This document shows, one piece after another, positions 5,746 to 7,395 of a stretch of DNA of 7,395 nt. The stretch is from Neptuniibacter sp. (GTDB taxonomy: Bacteria; Pseudomonadota; Gammaproteobacteria; Pseudomonadales; Balneatricaceae). The DNA lies in contig JAIBDV010000142.1 in NCBI GenBank assembly GCA_024686055.1, positions 1 through 7,395 on the forward strand, in the 5' to 3' direction. The notes under the pieces were generated by a model, which saw only the letters and a list, made by a program, of their open reading frames with translations, ran no database searches and was not told where the DNA came from. Each line of letters begins with the position of its first letter. The stretch's first letter is position 1. A program made the translations under genes and the position numbers.

Positions 5746-6093
5746 ATGAAATATTCAGCCCAGCGCGTAGAGCAGGTACTCAGCCTTGTCGAACAGGGTG
5801 TTTGCGCCAGCGAGATCTGTCGCCAGTGCGATATTACCGACACCACGTTCTACACCTGGAAAAAGCTCTACCAGGGCCTGAATGCCGCTGGCATTGAACT
5901 GCACCGCCAGCTGAGCCAGCACAACCGTGATCTGAACAAGCAGGTCGAGACCCTGCAACAGGATAAAGCGGCGTTGCAGAGCGTGATCGACGCACAATTG
6001 AACACCGAGGGCAAAGAACAACAGATTCACCCGCTGCTCAACCAGCACCCGATTACCCAACACCATGCCCGCAAGCTGCTACAGCTAAGCTGA
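5746..6093 (+). CDS. Stand-alone IS3 OrfA-like HTH protein, probably domesticated
   Basis: A 115-residue protein related to the OrfA (HTH_Tnp_1) subunit of IS3/IS407-type transposases. The helix-turn-helix is VEQVLSLVEQGVCASEICRQ then CDITDTTFYTWKKLYQGL (8-45), followed by a helical, coiled-coil-like segment (about 50-85) like the OrfA leucine zipper. The last ~25 residues (HPLLNQHPITQHHARKLLQLS) resemble the short helix pair that opens OrfB (LLxEHxxSxRRACRLLGLS), but no DDE catalytic domain follows. It therefore cannot transpose anything alone. It sits same-strand between aldA and the TRAP gene with a good SD (CAGG, 7-base spacer), no inverted repeats flank it, and its codon use matches its neighbours. 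I infer a transposase remnant kept as a DNA-binding regulator or accessory protein. A GTG start at 5722 is possible but lacks an SD. Confidence 0.75.
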   Translation: MKYSAQRVEQVLSLVEQGVCASEICRQCDITDTTFYTWKKLYQGLNAAGIELHRQLSQHNRDLNKQVETLQQDKAALQSVIDAQLNTEGKEQQIHPLLNQHPITQHHARKLLQLS

Positions 6094-6102
6094 CGCAGCC
6101 TG

Positions 6103-6110
6103 AGCACAAG
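6103..6110 (+). promoter_or_regulatory. Additional AGCACAAG motif upstream of TRAP gene
   Basis: AGCACAAG repeats the GCACAA motif found three times in the divergent regulatory region at 2490-2529. It is followed by CGC, as AGCACAAAAGCGC is at 2512. Nearby TGACGC (6091-6096) also matches six bases of the TTGACGCGC arm. This may be a second site for the same regulator, giving the TRAP gene its own control. A short motif like this can recur by chance. Confidence 0.3.
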
Positions 6111-6136
6111 CGCCAATATGGCAAACCACACCCTTT

Positions 6137-6155
6137 TCGATAACACTGTCGATAA
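6137..6155 (+). repeat. TCGATAA direct repeat before TRAP gene
   Basis: TCGATAA occurs at 6137-6143 and 6149-6155, 12 bases apart start to start, immediately before the GAGG ribosome-binding site (6158-6161). It could be a protein- or RNA-level control element in the short leader of the TRAP gene, or chance. Confidence 0.25.
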
Positions 6156-6167
6156 ACGAGGTAACTG

Positions 6168-7178
6168 ATGAAAACAATAATTAAATCCCAAGCATCTGCC
6201 CTGCTGATGAGCGCTGCACTGCTATTCACAGCACCGTTCGCAGCCGCAGAAACCGAGTTCAAAGTCGCCCTGGGTGGCAGTGCCGATGGTGGCCAGCATG
6301 CATTAGCCACGCACTTTGCCGACACGCTGAAACAGAAAACCAACGGCAAGTTCAGCGCCCGGCTGTTTATGAACAGCCAGCTGGGTTCCGAGCAGGACAC
6401 CGTCAATGACGCCGCGCTGGGCGTGCTGGATTTCTCAGTCGTAGCCATTAACAACATCACCCCGTTCTCCCCCACCGTCGGCATATTCACACTGCCGTAT
6501 ATGATCCAGAGCCTGGATGAAGCGGTGAAGCTGACCCAGAGCGATGTCGCCAAAGAGATGGTTGATAACACCATCCGTGACGCTGGCGTGCGTATTGTCG
6601 GCTGGACGTTCTCCGGTTTCCGTGTGCTGACCAACTCCAAAAAGCCGGTCACCAAACTCGAAGATCTGCAGGGCATGATTATCCGTGTACCGAAAAACGA
6701 GATCATGATCGATACCTACCGCGCCTGGGGCGTTAACCCGACCCCGATGTCCTGGGCTGAGCTGTTTACTGCCCTGCAACAGCAGGTCGTCGATGGTCAG
6801 GATCTGTCCATTGTTGATATCGAAGCGGTGAAGTTTGATGAGGTGCAAACCTACATCTCCAATATCCATTACAACTTCCTGCTGGAACCGATGATCATGT
6901 CGGAAGCCATCTTCCAGGAGCAGTCACCCGAAGTTCAGGCCGCCATTCTGGAGGCGGGTCAACAGGCAACACTGCACAGTGCCGATTTCCTGCGTAGTAA
7001 AGAAGCCATCGCGCGTGATTCTCTGATCAAGAAAGGTATGAAGATCTCCGACGTAACCGACGAAGACCAGTGGATCAGCAAGGCCACTACCACCGTCTGG
7101 CCGAAGTACTACGACAGCGTCGGCGGTAAAGCCAAAATCAACAACGCCCTGCGCGAACTGGGCCGTAACGAACTGTAA
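6168..7178 (+). CDS. dctP: TRAP transporter solute-binding protein, DctP family
   Basis: A 336-residue periplasmic binding protein of a tripartite ATP-independent transporter, normal length for the DctP family. A Sec signal peptide is clear: a basic N terminus (MKTIIK), a hydrophobic core at about 11-22, and cleavage probably after PFAAA near residue 27. The mature protein starts ETEFKVALGG. Family landmarks are FMNSQLGSEQDTV (67-79), FTLPYM (107-112), LQGMIIRVPKN (167-177) with Arg173 at the position of the conserved carboxylate-binding arginine, and WAELFTALQQQVVDGQD (196-212). The substrate is therefore probably an organic anion or zwitterion carrying a carboxylate. The start is set by GAGG six bases upstream. 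It lies downstream of the oxidoreductase/AldA genes, suggesting it imports their substrate or a precursor. The membrane subunits (DctQ/DctM) are not in the window. dctP is used as the family name; succinate or C4-dicarboxylate specificity is not implied. Confidence 0.92.
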   Translation: MKTIIKSQASALLMSAALLFTAPFAAAETEFKVALGGSADGGQHALATHFADTLKQKTNGKFSARLFMNSQLGSEQDTVNDAALGVLDFSVVAINNITPFSPTVGIFTLPYMIQSLDEAVKLTQSDVAKEMVDNTIRDAGVRIVGWTFSGFRVLTNSKKPVTKLEDLQGMIIRVPKNEIMIDTYRAWGVNPTPMSWAELFTALQQQVVDGQDLSIVDIEAVKFDEVQTYISNIHYNFLLEPMIMSEAIFQEQSPEVQAAILEAGQQATLHSADFLRSKEAIARDSLIKKGMKISDVTDEDQWISKATTTVWPKYYDSVGGKAKINNALRELGRNEL

Positions 7179-7243
7179 GAACCCCAGCCTTTTTCAGTGA
7201 GACGAGCAGTGATTTGGAGAAGTCCCTGTGTATTCTGACCTGA

Positions 7244-7267
7244 CCCGCCAACTGGCGGGTTTTTTTT
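7244..7267 (+). terminator. Strong intrinsic terminator after the TRAP gene
   Basis: CCCGCC (7244-7249) pairs with GGCGGG (7254-7259) around an AACT loop and is followed at once by eight Ts (7260-7267). This is a textbook Rho-independent terminator and marks the end of the plus-strand cluster, 65 bases after the TRAP stop codon. Confidence 0.92.
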
Positions 7268-7395
7268 GGCCAGGCCGCCAGCCGCCAGCCGCCGGCTCCA
7301 GCCCAGTGTCACCCGCACATTTAGCCTCTTACCCCCATAAACACCCCCCTCAATGCTGAAAGCAGCAGCCATCTGTTTTCGCTGCCGAACACAAC
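7268..7395. other. Downstream spacer with short GC-rich repeat
   Basis: No start of a gene on either strand is convincing here. It contains three tandem 7-mers, GCCGCCA, GCCGCCA and GCCGCCG (7274-7294), then a C-rich stretch with ACCCCC and ACACCCCCC (7331-7349). It probably leads into a gene beyond the right edge. Confidence 0.5.

Noticed and set aside
5681..6167. Intact IS3-family element around the OrfA-like gene
   Set aside because: No orfB catalytic domain, no terminal inverted repeats and no target-site duplication were visible. The adjacent hairpin at 5687-5714 lies on one side only.
7274..7294. Tandem GCCGCCA repeats as the start of a CRISPR or other repeat array
   Set aside because: There are only three contiguous 7-mers without spacers, most likely simple-sequence slippage in GC-rich spacer DNA.

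Overview
The window looks like a chromosomal segment of a moderately GC-rich gammaproteobacterium. The evidence is protein-level similarity: an AldA very close to the enterobacterial enzyme, a DctP-type TRAP solute-binding protein, and a CsrA-like protein. A marine Oceanospirillales-type host would fit, but genus cannot be settled by eye.

Layout. Bases 1-660 are gene-poor, with lower GC at the extreme left, no convincing gene, and a cluster of small perfect hairpins at 387-548. A doubtful small ORF (665-973) follows, ending in two hairpins. Next comes a 135-residue protein (1090-1497) whose first ~60 residues follow the CsrA/RsmA pattern and which carries an unusual C-terminal extension. It converges on a minus-strand XRE-family regulator (1544-2404). 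A divergent regulatory region of about 200 bp (2405-2605) separates that regulator from a plus-strand catabolic cluster: FAD-dependent amine/amino-acid oxidoreductase (2606-3901), small cupin (3934-4194), AldA-type aldehyde dehydrogenase (4241-5680), stand-alone IS3 OrfA-like HTH protein (5746-6093) and TRAP transporter periplasmic binding protein (6168-7178). A strong intrinsic terminator (7244-7267) closes the unit, and the last ~130 bases hold no recognisable gene.

How the genes may work together (inference). The TRAP protein captures an organic anion or zwitterion in the periplasm. The flavin oxidoreductase converts an amine or amino acid to an aldehyde (or oxo-acid). AldA oxidises the aldehyde to a carboxylate with NAD. 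The cupin, related to EutQ/ureidoglycine-aminohydrolase-type small cupins, has an unknown auxiliary role. The divergently transcribed XRE regulator is the obvious candidate controller: the shared intergenic region holds a perfect 9-bp inverted repeat overlapping both predicted -35 boxes, plus phased GCACAA motifs between them, and a GCACAA copy recurs upstream of the TRAP gene. No glutamyl-polyamine synthetase is present, so this is not a standard Puu putrescine pathway. The TRAP membrane subunits are also absent from the window.

Most notable for follow-up are the extended CsrA-like protein, the apparently domesticated transposase OrfA inside the operon, and the symmetrical operator architecture.
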